NCBI GenBank assembly: GCA_022793095.1
Contig: JAAWCD010000035.1
Coordinates: 1-41,255, forward strand
Direction: 5' to 3'
Length of the DNA: 41,255 nt
Source of the DNA: Oscillospiraceae bacterium
GTDB taxonomy: Bacteria > Bacillota > Clostridia > Oscillospirales > Oscillospiraceae
The notes under the pieces: model-generated
Databases searched by the model: none
The model's input: the letters and a program-made list of their open reading frames with translations, nothing else
What the model was told of the DNA's origin: nothing
Shown: positions 1 to 7,949 of the stretch, piece by piece
How the letters are laid out: each line of letters opens with the position of its first letter
How positions within the stretch are numbered: the first letter of the stretch is position 1
Translations under genes and position numbers: made by a program

Positions 1-38
1 ACACCGTCTGAACCGGCCTTTTTCCGTCCTGCGGCGTC

Positions 39-78
39 AAAAATGCTCGGAATACATCCAGTATTCCTGCGCTTTTTT
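39..78. terminator. bidirectional terminator-like hairpin before the first gene
   Basis: An A-run, then the stem GGAATAC / GTATTCC around a 5-base loop, then a short GC segment and a T-run (73-78). The flanking A and T runs can pair, so it could stop transcription in both directions. It lies upstream of the first gene and probably ends a transcript entering from outside the window. Confidence 0.5.
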
Positions 79-162
79 CCTTGCTGGACGAAAAAATTCC
101 GGCCCATCCAGCGCACCCGGAGATTTTAAACAGGCTCTCAGAACACCGCTAAGGAGGAGCTT

Positions 163-1869
163 ATGAAAAAACGGATTCCCCTGCTGGCCGCGCTGTGCGC
201 CGCCCTGATGCTGTCCACCCTCTGCTGGGCTCAGGCCGCATCCCTTTCCATCACCCGCACCACCTCTTCTCTCTTTCTGAACGACCACAGCGCCTACATC
301 ACCGGATTCAACATCAATGGCAATAACTACTTCCGGATTCGTGACTTGGCCAAGTCCCTCAACGGCACCAGCGCCAGCTTTGAGGTCACTTGGAACGCCT
401 CTGCCAACCAGGTAGAGCTTCTGACCGGCCAGCCCTACACCGGTGAGGCAGAAAGCAGCTACGTCTACGGCGCGTCCCAGGTTGTGCCCTCCACAGCCCA
501 ACTGATGATCGACGGGCAGACCGTGGATGTGGCCGCCTACAACATCGCGGGCAACAACTATTACAAGCTCCGGGACCTGAGCGGCCTGCTGGGCTACGAG
601 GTCTTCTGGCTGGAGGCGGAAAACGCCATCTGCCTGTACACCGGGCTGGGGGAAAACGCCCGGCTGGCGGAGACCAGCGGCGGCCAGGCCCGGCAGATGA
701 CCGCCAATCAGAGCACCGCCCGCTGGGCGGAAACGTCCAAATCCTACCTCTTCGACAACGGCGGCGGGACCTTCACCGTTCTGGACGCCAGCGGAGACAG
801 CATCCTTTTGGACACCTACGACAGCGCCACCTTCGCCCTGACCGCCTCCCGGACACTCCCCGCTGAGCTGGACCTGTTCGGCGGCTTCTTTGCCGGGGAA
901 CAGTACAATTATCTGGTATTTGGTCAGGCCAACGAGGAGGAAAATGACCGGAAGGAGGTCATCCGCGTTGTCAAGTACAGCAAGGACTTCCAGCGGCTGG
1001 ACTCCGTCTCCATCACCGGGGGCGACTGCGTCACCACCGTGCCCTTTGACGCCGGCTCCCTTCGCATGGCGGAGCACGGCAGCGAGCTGGTGATTCACAC
1101 AGCCCGGGAACGCTACCTCACCGAGGACGGACTCAACCATCAGTCCCAGCTGACTATCCTTCTGGACACGGAAACCATGGAGGTTCAGAATGATTTGGGC
1201 TGGTTCCAGGACAACCATGTGGGGCACTCCTTTAACCAGTTCGTCCAGTACGATGGCGGGCGGTATGTGCTCATCGACCACGGCGACGCCTACCCCCGCA
1301 GCGTGACGCTGTACCGCTCCGGCAGCGGCTCCGGCTCGCCGGCCATGGACCTGCTTCCCATTCCGGGAAGGATTGGCGCCAACTGCACCGGCGTGACCTT
1401 GGGCGGCTTTGAGCTGTCCGAGGAGAATTACCTTGTGGCCATCAACACCATCGACCACAGCAAAGTAACCGAATTCGACAGCTTCGGCATGCACGGCCTG
1501 GAGCAGGACGAGCGGGACATCTCGCTGCTGGTCTGCGGCAAGGACGCGCGCTCCACGGAGGACGTCCGGCAGATCTCTCTGACCGGTTATATTGACCAGG
1601 ACAAACTGGGCAGCACCCCCTATCTGGTCAAGCTCTCCGGCGGCCGGTTCCTGGTCCTCTGGGAGGAGTACGCCTACGAAAACAGCATTGCCGCCAGTCA
1701 AGGCCTCCGGTACGCCTTTGTGGACGGGGAGGGCCGGATGGAGGGCTCCGTTCAGACCCTGGCCGGCGCCAGGCTGTCTGCGGACTGCCAGCCAATCGTT
1801 ATGGACGGCGCGGTGGTCTGGTATATCAACCAGAAAGCGGGCAGAATGTTTTATCAGATTCCCGTTTGA
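163..1869 (+). CDS. secreted stalk-domain (copper amine oxidase N-terminal-like) protein
   Basis: 568 residues. The start is an ATG preceded by AAGGAGG at good spacing. Residues 1-25 form a signal peptide (MKKR, hydrophobic core, AQA-A cleavage site), so the product is exported. Two tandem half-repeats follow, at about residues 36-86 and 110-160, each with the pattern N-NNYF/YKLRDL...V.W that is typical of the 'stalk' / copper-amine-oxidase-N domain of Firmicute surface proteins. The remaining ~400 residues are rich in short beta-strand-like segments with repeated aromatic and Gly residues, suggesting a beta-propeller or similar ectodomain, but I recognise no catalytic motif. No LPXTG or membrane anchor is visible. 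Function is unknown; cell-wall association is an inference from the stalk domain. A MITE-like repeat starts six bases after the stop codon. Confidence 0.85.
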   Translation: MKKRIPLLAALCAALMLSTLCWAQAASLSITRTTSSLFLNDHSAYITGFNINGNNYFRIRDLAKSLNGTSASFEVTWNASANQVELLTGQPYTGEAESSYVYGASQVVPSTAQLMIDGQTVDVAAYNIAGNNYYKLRDLSGLLGYEVFWLEAENAICLYTGLGENARLAETSGGQARQMTANQSTARWAETSKSYLFDNGGGTFTVLDASGDSILLDTYDSATFALTASRTLPAELDLFGGFFAGEQYNYLVFGQANEEENDRKEVIRVVKYSKDFQRLDSVSITGGDCVTTVPFDAGSLRMAEHGSELVIHTARERYLTEDGLNHQSQLTILLDTETMEVQNDLGWFQDNHVGHSFNQFVQYDGGRYVLIDHGDAYPRSVTLYRSGSGSGSPAMDLLPIPGRIGANCTGVTLGGFELSEENYLVAINTIDHSKVTEFDSFGMHGLEQDERDISLLVCGKDARSTEDVRQISLTGYIDQDKLGSTPYLVKLSGGRFLVLWEEYAYENSIAASQGLRYAFVDGEGRMEGSVQTLAGARLSADCQPIVMDGAVVWYINQKAGRMFYQIPV

Positions 1870-1874
1870 ACAAA

Positions 1875-2035
1875 GAAGCTGTATTCATAACCGGGGGATG
1901 GTGGCTGAGCGCAGGATTTCGCCGCCAGACAAGACAATTTTTCACAGGAATCCTGACGGATTCCAAGGAAAATTGGCGCCGTATGGTGGTGAAAGACAAG
2001 CTCAGACGCCGTTCAACGGTTGTGAATACAGCTTC
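1875..2035. repeat. MITE-like element with 19-bp terminal inverted repeats
   Basis: The left end reads GAAGCTGTATTCATAACCG (1875-1893); the right end (2017-2035) is its reverse complement with one mismatch. Inside is a hairpin with GGAATCC / GGATTCC arms. The right ~95 bp recur at 18155-18250, including GGAATCC, AAGACAAG and CAACGGTTGTGAATACA. No reading frame is supported inside, so it is a non-coding dispersed element between the stalk gene and the PAP2 gene. Confidence 0.6.
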
Positions 2036-2086
2036 AAAGGTCCCCGCTGCCGGGGAGCCAGCAAACAGGTTAGGAGTGTGAAGTCT

Positions 2087-2644
2087 GTGCCAGAATGGAT
2101 TCAGAACGTGGACGCGGGCATTTTGCTCTGGCTCCAGGAAACCCTGCGGGGCGGCGTGCTGGATGCCCCCCTGAAGCTGCTGACCACCCTGGGAAACGCT
2201 GGAATTCTGTGGATTGCCCTCTCGGCTGTCATGCTGTGCTTCCCCAAGACCCGGCGGGCCGGTCTGCTGGCTCTGGCGGCCATGGGTATCTGCTACCTCT
2301 TCAACGACGTGCTCATCAAGGGTCTGGCCGCCCGGCCCCGTCCCTTTGTGACCGTGCCCGAGCTTTGGCCCATGGTGGCCCCGCCGGGGTCCTGGTCCTT
2401 TCCCTCCGGACACACCTGCTCCTCCTTCGCGGCGGCAGGCATCTGGCTCCGGACTCTGGAGCGGGGGTGGATGAAGGCGGCCGCGCTGATTCTGGCCGCG
2501 CTGATGGGCTTTTCCCGGCTGTTCGTGGGGGTACACTATCCCTCCGACGTGCTGGCGGGCATGTGTGTGGGCCTTCTGGGCAGTCAGCTCATTTACTGGG
2601 CTGATTGCAGATGGTTCCAAAAAGGCGCGCCTGGAAAAGACTGA
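2087..2644 (+). CDS. PAP2-family phosphatase (undecaprenyl-diphosphatase type)
   Basis: 185 residues from a GTG start that has AGGAG ten bases upstream; another GTG at 2078 lies too close to that site. The three PAP2 signature blocks are present: C1 KGLAARPRP, C2 PSGH, and C3 SRLFVGVHYPSDVLAG, which together give the Lys/Arg/His phosphate-binding and nucleophilic-His residues. Several hydrophobic segments surround them, as expected for an integral membrane lipid phosphatase. The family dephosphorylates undecaprenyl pyrophosphate (BcrC-like) or other lipid phosphates; the true substrate cannot be read from sequence. The gene ends in a strong terminator, so it appears monocistronic between the MITE-like element and the MATE gene. 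Confidence 0.9.
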   Translation: MPEWIQNVDAGILLWLQETLRGGVLDAPLKLLTTLGNAGILWIALSAVMLCFPKTRRAGLLALAAMGICYLFNDVLIKGLAARPRPFVTVPELWPMVAPPGSWSFPSGHTCSSFAAAGIWLRTLERGWMKAAALILAALMGFSRLFVGVHYPSDVLAGMCVGLLGSQLIYWADCRWFQKGAPGKD

Positions 2645-2650
2645 AAAAAG

Positions 2651-2691
2651 TTGGACCGCTCCGGCATCCTGCCGCCGGGGCGGTCCCTTTT
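2651..2691 (+). terminator. rho-independent terminator after PAP2 gene
   Basis: The stem GGACCGC / GCGGTCC with additional GC pairs inside is followed by CTTTTTCC. It begins a few bases after the PAP2 stop codon and lies upstream of the MATE start, which helps rule out an upstream MATE start codon. Confidence 0.7.
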
Positions 2692-2751
2692 TCCGGCGTC
2701 AGCGCCGGAAGGGCGGACCGGTCCCGCCGGAATAGAGAGGAGGGGTTCCCT

Positions 2752-4167
2752 CTGGAAAACGAAAAAACAGCCCGGCTGCTGGATTCCGCCTCCAGCCCGG
2801 CTCAACAGATCCAGCTGGTTCTTCAGCTCAGTATTCCCGCTGTCATGGCTGAGGTCACCTCCATCGCCATGCAGTACATCGACGCCGCCATGGTGGGCAG
2901 TCTGGGAGCCAACGCCACCGCGGCCATTGGGCTGGTCTCCAGCACCACCTGGCTCTTCGGCGGCATGTGCGTCTCTGCCGCCACCGGCTTTTCCGTTCAG
3001 ACCGCCCACCTCATCGGCGCGGGACGGACCGGGGAGGCCCAATCCCTCCTCCGGCAAGCCCTGATGGCGGCGCTGTTCTTCGGCCTGCTGCTGGCCGGGG
3101 CTGGAGCCGCCCTCAGCCCTCATCTGCCCGTCTGGCTGGGCGGCGCGCCGGAGGTCTGTCCCGACGCCTCCCGCTACTTCCTCATTTACGCCTGCTCCCT
3201 GGTCTTCGCCCAGTTCCGGCAGATGTCCGGCGGCATCCTCCAATGCAGCGGCAACATGCGGACCCCAAGCCTGCTCAACATGCTGCTGTGCGCCCTGGAT
3301 ATCCTTTTCAACAGCGTCCTCATCTTTCCCGCCCGCACCCTCTCCCTGGGAAGCCTTTCCCTCACCATCCCAGGGGCTGGGCTCGGCGTGGCCGGCGCGG
3401 CCCTGGGGACCGCTCTGGCTGAGGCGGTCACCGCCCTGCTCATGACCTACATGCTCTGCGTCCGCTCCCAAACCCTCCGCCTTCAGCGGGGCGGCAGCTG
3501 GAAGCCCAACCCGCCCCGGCTCAGGACTGCCGGCTGGCTCGCCCTCCCCCTGGCCCTGGAGCACATCATCCTGTGCGGCGCGCAAATCGCCTCCACCGGG
3601 ATTGTGGCCCCCCTGGGCACAGTGGCGGTGGCCGCCAACTCCCTGGCTGTCACGGCGGAAAGCTTCTGCTATATGCCGGGCTACGGCCTGGCGGCAGCGG
3701 CCACCGCCCTGGTGGGACAGAGCATCGGGGCCCGGCGGCTGGACCTGGCCCAGCGGTTCGCTAGGCTGTCCGTGGCTCTGGGTGTGGCGATCATGACGGT
3801 CACAGGCGCGCTCATGTTCCTGGCCGCGCCGGGGATGTTCCTCCTCCTGACACCGGACCCGGCCATTCGCGCCCTGGGTGTGCAGGCTTTGCGGATTGAG
3901 GCCTTCGCCGAGCCCCTCTTCGCGGTCTCCATCGTGGCCGCCGGCGCCCTCCGAGGGGCCGGGGACACCCTGGTCCCCAGCCTGATGAACCTCCTCAGTA
4001 TGTGGGGCATCCGCATTACCGCTTCTATCGCGCTGGCCCCCAGGCTGGGGCTGGCCGGGGTTTGGCTGGCGATGTGCGGCGAGCTGTGCGTGCGGGGTAT
4101 CCTGTTTTTGATACGGCTGCTGCGGGGGAAATGGCTCAAAAAAGAATTGATTCAAAACGAGACATAA
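2752..4167 (+). CDS. MATE-family multidrug/Na+ efflux protein, probable CTG start
   Basis: 471 residues. MATE transporters export cationic drugs or metabolites in exchange for Na+ or H+; this one has the usual ~12 hydrophobic segments in two homologous halves, with the N-terminal signature IPAVMAEVTSIAMQYIDAAM and LGANATAA. The frame is open much further upstream, but that extension crosses the PAP2 terminator and has no initiation site. The only good ribosome binding site is GAGGAGG near 2738-2744, seven bases before CTG at 2752. The first ATG (2845) would delete half of TM1. I therefore favour the rare CTG start. The gene ends in a strong terminator. Confidence 0.85.
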   Translation: MENEKTARLLDSASSPAQQIQLVLQLSIPAVMAEVTSIAMQYIDAAMVGSLGANATAAIGLVSSTTWLFGGMCVSAATGFSVQTAHLIGAGRTGEAQSLLRQALMAALFFGLLLAGAGAALSPHLPVWLGGAPEVCPDASRYFLIYACSLVFAQFRQMSGGILQCSGNMRTPSLLNMLLCALDILFNSVLIFPARTLSLGSLSLTIPGAGLGVAGAALGTALAEAVTALLMTYMLCVRSQTLRLQRGGSWKPNPPRLRTAGWLALPLALEHIILCGAQIASTGIVAPLGTVAVAANSLAVTAESFCYMPGYGLAAAATALVGQSIGARRLDLAQRFARLSVALGVAIMTVTGALMFLAAPGMFLLLTPDPAIRALGVQALRIEAFAEPLFAVSIVAAGALRGAGDTLVPSLMNLLSMWGIRITASIALAPRLGLAGVWLAMCGELCVRGILFLIRLLRGKWLKKELIQNET

Positions 4168-4200
4168 AAAGAGCCTGGAATAACTCCAGGCTCTTTTTGC
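4164..4200 (+). terminator. strong terminator after MATE gene
   Basis: A near-perfect stem AAAAAGAGCCTGGA / TCCAGGCTCTTTTT around a short loop overlaps the MATE stop codon. A-run and T-run flank it symmetrically, so it may work in both directions and also protect the PucR-type gene transcribed from the other side. Confidence 0.85.
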
Positions 4201-4216
4201 ACAGGCGAAGCCAATG

Positions 4217-4314
4217 AAAGTTCTTTTTGCCTCTTTTCACCCGAAAGGGTGTGGACTCCACGAAGCTTTTGCTTCGCAAAAGCAAGTGCCGTTCCATCTT
4301 TCAAGAAAAAGAAC
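4217..4314 (+). repeat. dispersed palindromic element, long form
   Basis: It begins AAAGTTCTTTTTG and ends CTTTCAAGAAAAAGAAC, like the short form, but carries a ~60-bp insert with the palindrome GTGGACTCCAC and a hairpin of GAAGC / GCTTC type. The same long form recurs at 37027-37134 and, inverted, at 40001-40097. It is intergenic, between the MATE gene and the PucR/CdaR-type gene. Confidence 0.75.
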
Positions 4315-4332
4315 AGAATCTCTCGGAAAAAC

Positions 4333-5424
4333 TCAGGAGTCAATCCCTCTGGAGATGAGGTACTTCTTCACCATCAGTGCTACCTTGAAGGTGATGGCGT
4401 CGTCAAATTCCCGCAGGTCCAGCCCGGTCAGCTTCTTGATCTTCTCCAGCCGGTAAACCAGCGTGTTCCGATGCACAAACAGCTTTCGGGCGGTCTCCGA
4501 TACGTTCAGGTTGTTCTCAAAGAACTTGTTGATGGTGAACAGGGTCTCCTGGTCCAGCGCGTCAATCGGATTTTTCTTAAACACCTCGTGGAGGAACATC
4601 TCGCACAGCGTGGTTGGCAGCTGGTAAATCAGCCGGCCAATGCCCAGATTCTCGTAGTTGATGACCGACTTCTCTGTGTCGAAGACCTTGCCCACCTCAA
4701 TGGCCACCTGGGCTTCTTTATACGCCCTGGCCAGGTCCCGGATGTGATTGACCACCGTGCCGATGCCGATGACCACCTTGATGTTCAGCTCGTCGGAAAT
4801 GGCGTTCTCCACCTGACGGGCCAGCTCAAAAATGTCCTTGACCTCCGTGGCCTCCGAGATTTGCTTGATGAGCACCACGTCCGTTTCACTGACCGACAGC
4901 ACAAAGTCCAGCTGCTTGTCCGGAAACAGAGACTGAACCACATCCATCACCGCTACATCCACCGTGCCCACCTGCCGGATCAGCAGCACCGCGCGGGGCA
5001 CCTCCGAGACAAAGCGGAGCTCCTTGGCCCGGACATAGATGTCCCCCAAAAGAATGTTGTCGGAGATGATGTTCTTCACAAAGGTGGCCTTGTCGTTCTT
5101 CTCCTCATAGTAGGCCTTGGCCCCGTTCAGAGCCACCGCCGCCATGGCGCAGATGGTGCGGGCCGCGTCGTCCTCGCCCTTGGCGAAGACCGCGTAGTCA
5201 AACTGCGAGCTCCAGCCGGACAGCGGCTTGAAGGTGTACCCTTCGCTCTTGACCACACTGTCCAGTCCCGCGTTTACCGCCGCGGCGGCAATGGGCCAAT
5301 GGGCTCCAATGCTGGTCAGCTCATTGCAGGCGATGACCGTGCCCTCGGAATCAATGACGCCGATCGGACGGTCGGTGCTTTCCTTCATCTGTAGGACGAC
5401 GCTCTGAAACACTCTGCTGGACAT
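4333..5424 (-). CDS. PucR/CdaR-type transcriptional regulator
   Basis: 363 residues; ATG preceded by AGGGAGGT. The C-terminal ~60 residues carry the PucR-type helix-turn-helix (NLNVSETARKLFVHRNTLVY, then RLEKIKKLTGLDL), which defines the CdaR / PucR family of sugar-diacid or purine-catabolism regulators. The middle (about 200-290) resembles the GGDEF-like linker of CdaR proteins (VVIGIGTVVNHIRDLARAY). The N-terminal third looks like a small ligand-sensing domain. No carbohydrate or purine genes adjoin it, so its targets are unknown and it may be a global rather than local regulator. A sigma-A promoter lies at 5547-5575. The gene stands alone between a repeat element and rsuA-like gene. Confidence 0.85.
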   Translation of the reverse strand: MSSRVFQSVVLQMKESTDRPIGVIDSEGTVIACNELTSIGAHWPIAAAAVNAGLDSVVKSEGYTFKPLSGWSSQFDYAVFAKGEDDAARTICAMAAVALNGAKAYYEEKNDKATFVKNIISDNILLGDIYVRAKELRFVSEVPRAVLLIRQVGTVDVAVMDVVQSLFPDKQLDFVLSVSETDVVLIKQISEATEVKDIFELARQVENAISDELNIKVVIGIGTVVNHIRDLARAYKEAQVAIEVGKVFDTEKSVINYENLGIGRLIYQLPTTLCEMFLHEVFKKNPIDALDQETLFTINKFFENNLNVSETARKLFVHRNTLVYRLEKIKKLTGLDLREFDDAITFKVALMVKKYLISRGIDS

Positions 5425-5546
5425 AATGGTTACCTCCCTATTGGTATCTTTACAGGAATCCGCTGGCGGGTCCGGCGGCCGCTTTGACAGCTCCCGGAAT
5501 CTCTTATCGTTCAGAAAAGGGCTGGATTATTCCCAATTGCCTCTCT

Positions 5547-5575
5547 ATTATATTCGTTCTTTCACCTCTTTGCAA
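5547..5575 (-). promoter_or_regulatory. sigma-A promoter of the PucR/CdaR-type gene
   Basis: Read on the minus strand: -35 TTGCAA, 17-bp spacer, -10 TATAAT. The predicted start is about 115 bases before the ATG, leaving a long untranslated leader. The leader contains no hairpin I can identify with confidence. Confidence 0.7.
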
Positions 5576-5612
5576 GAGCAAATCCAAAATTTTTTGTCTA
5601 AAATGCCGAAAC

Positions 5613-6350
5613 CTACTTCAGAGGCGGTATTTGACCGCCTCCACAGCCCAGAAGCGCCCCCTTTTCCGCCTCTGTCAGGGGCCGGAATTCCCCCGGCTTC
5701 AGCTCCGGGTCCAGCTCCAACGGCCCCATGGACAGCCGCTTTAAGTAAACCACCGGCTTTCCCCGGGCGGCCAGCATCCGTTTAATCTGGTGGAATTTCC
5801 CTTCCCGCAGCGTCACCCGCCCCCAGCTGGGGTCAGCCAGCGGTTCCAGCCCCGCCGGCAGGCAGACCAGTCCGTCCCCCAGGGTCATGCCCCCCTCAAA
5901 GGCCTCCACATCCGCCTGGTTCAGCTGCCCCGCCACCTGGGCCAGGTAAACCTTATCCACATGCCATTTGGGAGAAAGCAGCTGGTGGGCCAGCTCCCCA
6001 TGGTTGGTCAGCAAAAGCAGGCCCTCTGTGTCCTTGTCCAGCCGCCCCACCGGAAACAACTCCCGCCGCCGCAGTTCCGCCGGGAGCAGATCCAACACGG
6101 TCCGCTGGTTCCGGTCCTGGGTGGCCGAGAGCAGGCCCCCCGGCTTGTGCAGCATGAGATAGGTGTATTTTTCCGCGAAAACCGGCGCGCCGTCCACCCG
6201 CAGGTCCAAGCATTCCCGCTCATACTTCTCCTCCGGTCCCTTGCAGCGCTGCCCATTGGCCGTTACCCGGCCCTGGCGGATCAGCTCCTTGCTCTCCCGG
6301 CGGGACCAGCGGCCCGTGTCCGCCAGCAGCTTGTCCAATCGTTCTCCCAT
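5613..6350 (-). CDS. RsuA/RluB-family 16S/23S rRNA pseudouridine synthase
   Basis: 245 residues from the ATG at 6350, which gives MGERLDKLLADTG, the usual S4-domain opening of this family, preceded by AAGGCGG. An ATG at 6380 overlaps the upstream HxlR stop codon (ATGA) and would add ten residues; I consider it less likely. Domains: S4 RNA-binding (residues 1-50), then the pseudouridine synthase core with the catalytic loop GRLDKDTEGLLLLT and the later KFHQIKRMLAARG block. The family isomerises a single uridine in rRNA; RsuA (16S U516) versus RluB/E type cannot be decided here. The gene is read from the same strand as the HxlR gene and overlaps or nearly abuts it. Confidence 0.88.
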   Translation of the reverse strand: MGERLDKLLADTGRWSRRESKELIRQGRVTANGQRCKGPEEKYERECLDLRVDGAPVFAEKYTYLMLHKPGGLLSATQDRNQRTVLDLLPAELRRRELFPVGRLDKDTEGLLLLTNHGELAHQLLSPKWHVDKVYLAQVAGQLNQADVEAFEGGMTLGDGLVCLPAGLEPLADPSWGRVTLREGKFHQIKRMLAARGKPVVYLKRLSMGPLELDPELKPGEFRPLTEAEKGALLGCGGGQIPPLK

Positions 6351-6376
6351 TTCAGATACCGCCTTTCGACTTTGGG

Positions 6377-6763
6377 TCATATCTGGGACCCCGCTTCTTC
6401 TCCATAGGGGTTGACATAATCAGGCGGGCATAGGTGCCGCTCGCTCCACACCATCATCTGGTGCAGAATGGGCGTGAAGCTCTGGCCCAGTTCCGTCAGG
6501 GAGTACTCCACCTTCGGGGGAATTTCCCGGTAGACCTCCCGGTGCAGAAAGCCGTCCCGCTCCAGCTCCCGGAGCTGCCGGGTCAGAGAGGACTGCGTGA
6601 TTCCCTCCAAGCGGCGCATCAGCTCCCCGAACCGCTGGACCCGGTAGAAGGAGATGTACCACAGAATCAGGATCTTCCACTTGCCGCCCAACACCGCCTG
6701 TACGCTGGCCATCGGCACGCACCGGGCCATCATCTCCTGCGATTGAAATTTATTCCCGGACAT
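6377..6763 (-). CDS. HxlR-family winged-helix regulator
   Basis: 128 residues. The start is an ATG behind GGAAAGGAGG; an upstream in-frame extension has no binding site and covers the promoter. The HxlR domain occupies nearly the whole protein (ARCVPMASVQAVLGGKWKIL, then RRLEGITQSSLTRQLRELER, then PPKVEYSLTELG). These regulators act as dimers on GTATC-type palindromes and often respond to reactive electrophiles or quinones through a Cys near the N-terminus; a Cys is present in ARCVP. The gene is divergent from the radical SAM gene, and a perfect palindrome lies between the two promoters, so control of both is likely. The stop codon overlaps an in-frame ATG of the next gene. Confidence 0.9.
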   Translation of the reverse strand: MSGNKFQSQEMMARCVPMASVQAVLGGKWKILILWYISFYRVQRFGELMRRLEGITQSSLTRQLRELERDGFLHREVYREIPPKVEYSLTELGQSFTPILHQMMVWSERHLCPPDYVNPYGEEAGSQI

Positions 6764-6800
6764 GACTGCCCTCCTTTCCTTTCTCCGCATCATGATATGT

Positions 6801-6828
6801 ATTATATACCATTTCCGAGAAAATGCAA
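6801..6828 (-). promoter_or_regulatory. promoter of the HxlR gene
   Basis: On the minus strand: TTGCAT, 16-bp spacer, TATAAT. The predicted transcript starts about 30 bases before the ATG, supporting the shorter start. Confidence 0.75.
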
Positions 6829-6850
6829 CGCGGCTCAAAAAAGCGTATTC

Positions 6851-6866
6851 GTATCAAAATTGATAC
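6851..6866. promoter_or_regulatory. candidate HxlR operator palindrome
   Basis: GTATCAA-AA-TTGATAC is a perfect 16-bp inverted repeat. It lies 22-23 bp upstream of the -35 boxes of both divergent promoters. The GTATC/GATAC half-sites resemble those described for HxlR-family proteins; binding is inferred. Confidence 0.6.
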
Positions 6867-6888
6867 TATCACCCAAAAATCTGCGTAC

Positions 6889-6917
6889 TTGATTTTCTCT
6901 GAAGGCAGTTATACCAT
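6889..6917 (+). promoter_or_regulatory. promoter of the radical SAM gene
   Basis: TTGATT, 17-bp spacer, TACCAT. Both boxes are imperfect (4/6 each), which suits a promoter needing help from a regulator bound just upstream at the palindrome. Confidence 0.5.
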
Positions 6918-6964
6918 AACGGCAGCAGAACCGTCCGGACGGCTGCCGAAAGGAGAACAAATCA

Positions 6965-7900
6965 ATGCACTATGATGGAACAATCTGGCGTCCGCCCTAC
7001 GAGGCCCGCTCCCTGCTGCTTCAGGCCACCGCAGGCTGTACCCACCACGCCTGCAAATTCTGCACCCTGTATGAGGACCTGCCCTTCCGCTTCCGAATGT
7101 CCCCCTTGACCGAAATAGAAGCCGACTTGCAGGAGGCTCAGCTTTGGGGCAGCGACCCCCTGGCCATGCTGTCCGCCCGCCTTCAGGGCCGTTCCGGGCA
7201 GGAGCCCTTCCGGCGGGTCTTTCTCACCGGCGCGAACCCCTTTGTCCTGCGGTTTGAGCTGCTCCGGGACATTGCGGAACTGATTCACCGCTACCTTCCT
7301 CAGGTGGAGACCATCGGATGCTTCGCCCGTGTGACGGATGTGGCCCTGAAACGCCAGGAGGAGCTGGAAACCCTCCGCCGCCTGGGCTACAGCGGAATCA
7401 CCATCGGCGTGGAAACCGGCGACCCGGCGGCGCTGGCCTTCATGAACAAGGGGTATCAGCCCCAGGAAATCGTCCGTCAGGCCGGGCGGCTGGACGCGGC
7501 GGGCATCTCCTACAACTTCTTCTATCTGGCGGGGATTTCCGGAAGGGGCCAGGGGACAGAGGGCGCGCGAAAAAGCGCGGAGATCTTCAATCAGACCCGG
7601 CCCCAGATCATCGGCTCCTCCATGCTGACCATCTTCCCGGACGCCGAGCTATACCAGGACATTCAGCGGGGCGCTTGGGCCGAGGAGGGGGAAATCGAAA
7701 AGCTGGAAGAGCTGAAAACCCTCATCGAGCATCTGGACATTCCCGTCAGATTCCTGACGGAGGGCGCTTCCAATCTGGTCCGTGTCCAGGGAAATCTGCC
7801 CGAGGACCGGGAACGGCTGGCCGGATCCCTGAAGGAACTCATTGAGACCGCCGATGAAGGGATGCTGCGGGATTACCGCGTCAATCTGAGGCACCTTTAA
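6965..7900 (+). CDS. radical SAM protein
   Basis: 311 residues; ATG with AAAGGAG upstream. The [4Fe-4S]-binding cysteines are C25, C30 and C33 in GCTHHACKFC, a CX4CX2C arrangement like the GC-x-HN-x-C-x-FC subgroup rather than the classical CX3CX2C. Downstream motifs of the TIM barrel are visible: VFLTGANPFVL (strand 2), GITIGVETGDPAAL (SAM-contacting GxIxGxE type), and a final strand SMLTIFPDAELY. No B12-binding or TRAM domain is attached, and no methylthiotransferase Cys set is present. The reaction is unknown. It is divergent from an HxlR gene and shares a bidirectional terminator with the convergent amidase gene, so it is probably a single-gene unit under HxlR control. Confidence 0.85.
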   Translation: MHYDGTIWRPPYEARSLLLQATAGCTHHACKFCTLYEDLPFRFRMSPLTEIEADLQEAQLWGSDPLAMLSARLQGRSGQEPFRRVFLTGANPFVLRFELLRDIAELIHRYLPQVETIGCFARVTDVALKRQEELETLRRLGYSGITIGVETGDPAALAFMNKGYQPQEIVRQAGRLDAAGISYNFFYLAGISGRGQGTEGARKSAEIFNQTRPQIIGSSMLTIFPDAELYQDIQRGAWAEEGEIEKLEELKTLIEHLDIPVRFLTEGASNLVRVQGNLPEDRERLAGSLKELIETADEGMLRDYRVNLRHL

Positions 7901-7949
7901 ATAACAGACAGGCCGCTGTCCCCTTTCGGACAGCGGCCTGTCTGTTATT
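7900..7949. terminator. bidirectional terminator shared by two convergent genes
   Basis: A perfect 22-bp stem (7900-7921 with 7928-7949) around the loop CCTTTC. It overlaps the stop codon of the amidase gene and touches that of the radical SAM gene. There are no long T-runs, but both arms end in AATAA / TTATT. Confidence 0.8.

Noticed and set aside
37-1701. 554-codon minus-strand frame opposite the stalk-domain gene
   Set aside because: Same effect of GC-biased third positions; the plus strand has a signal peptide, domain repeats and a clear ribosome site.
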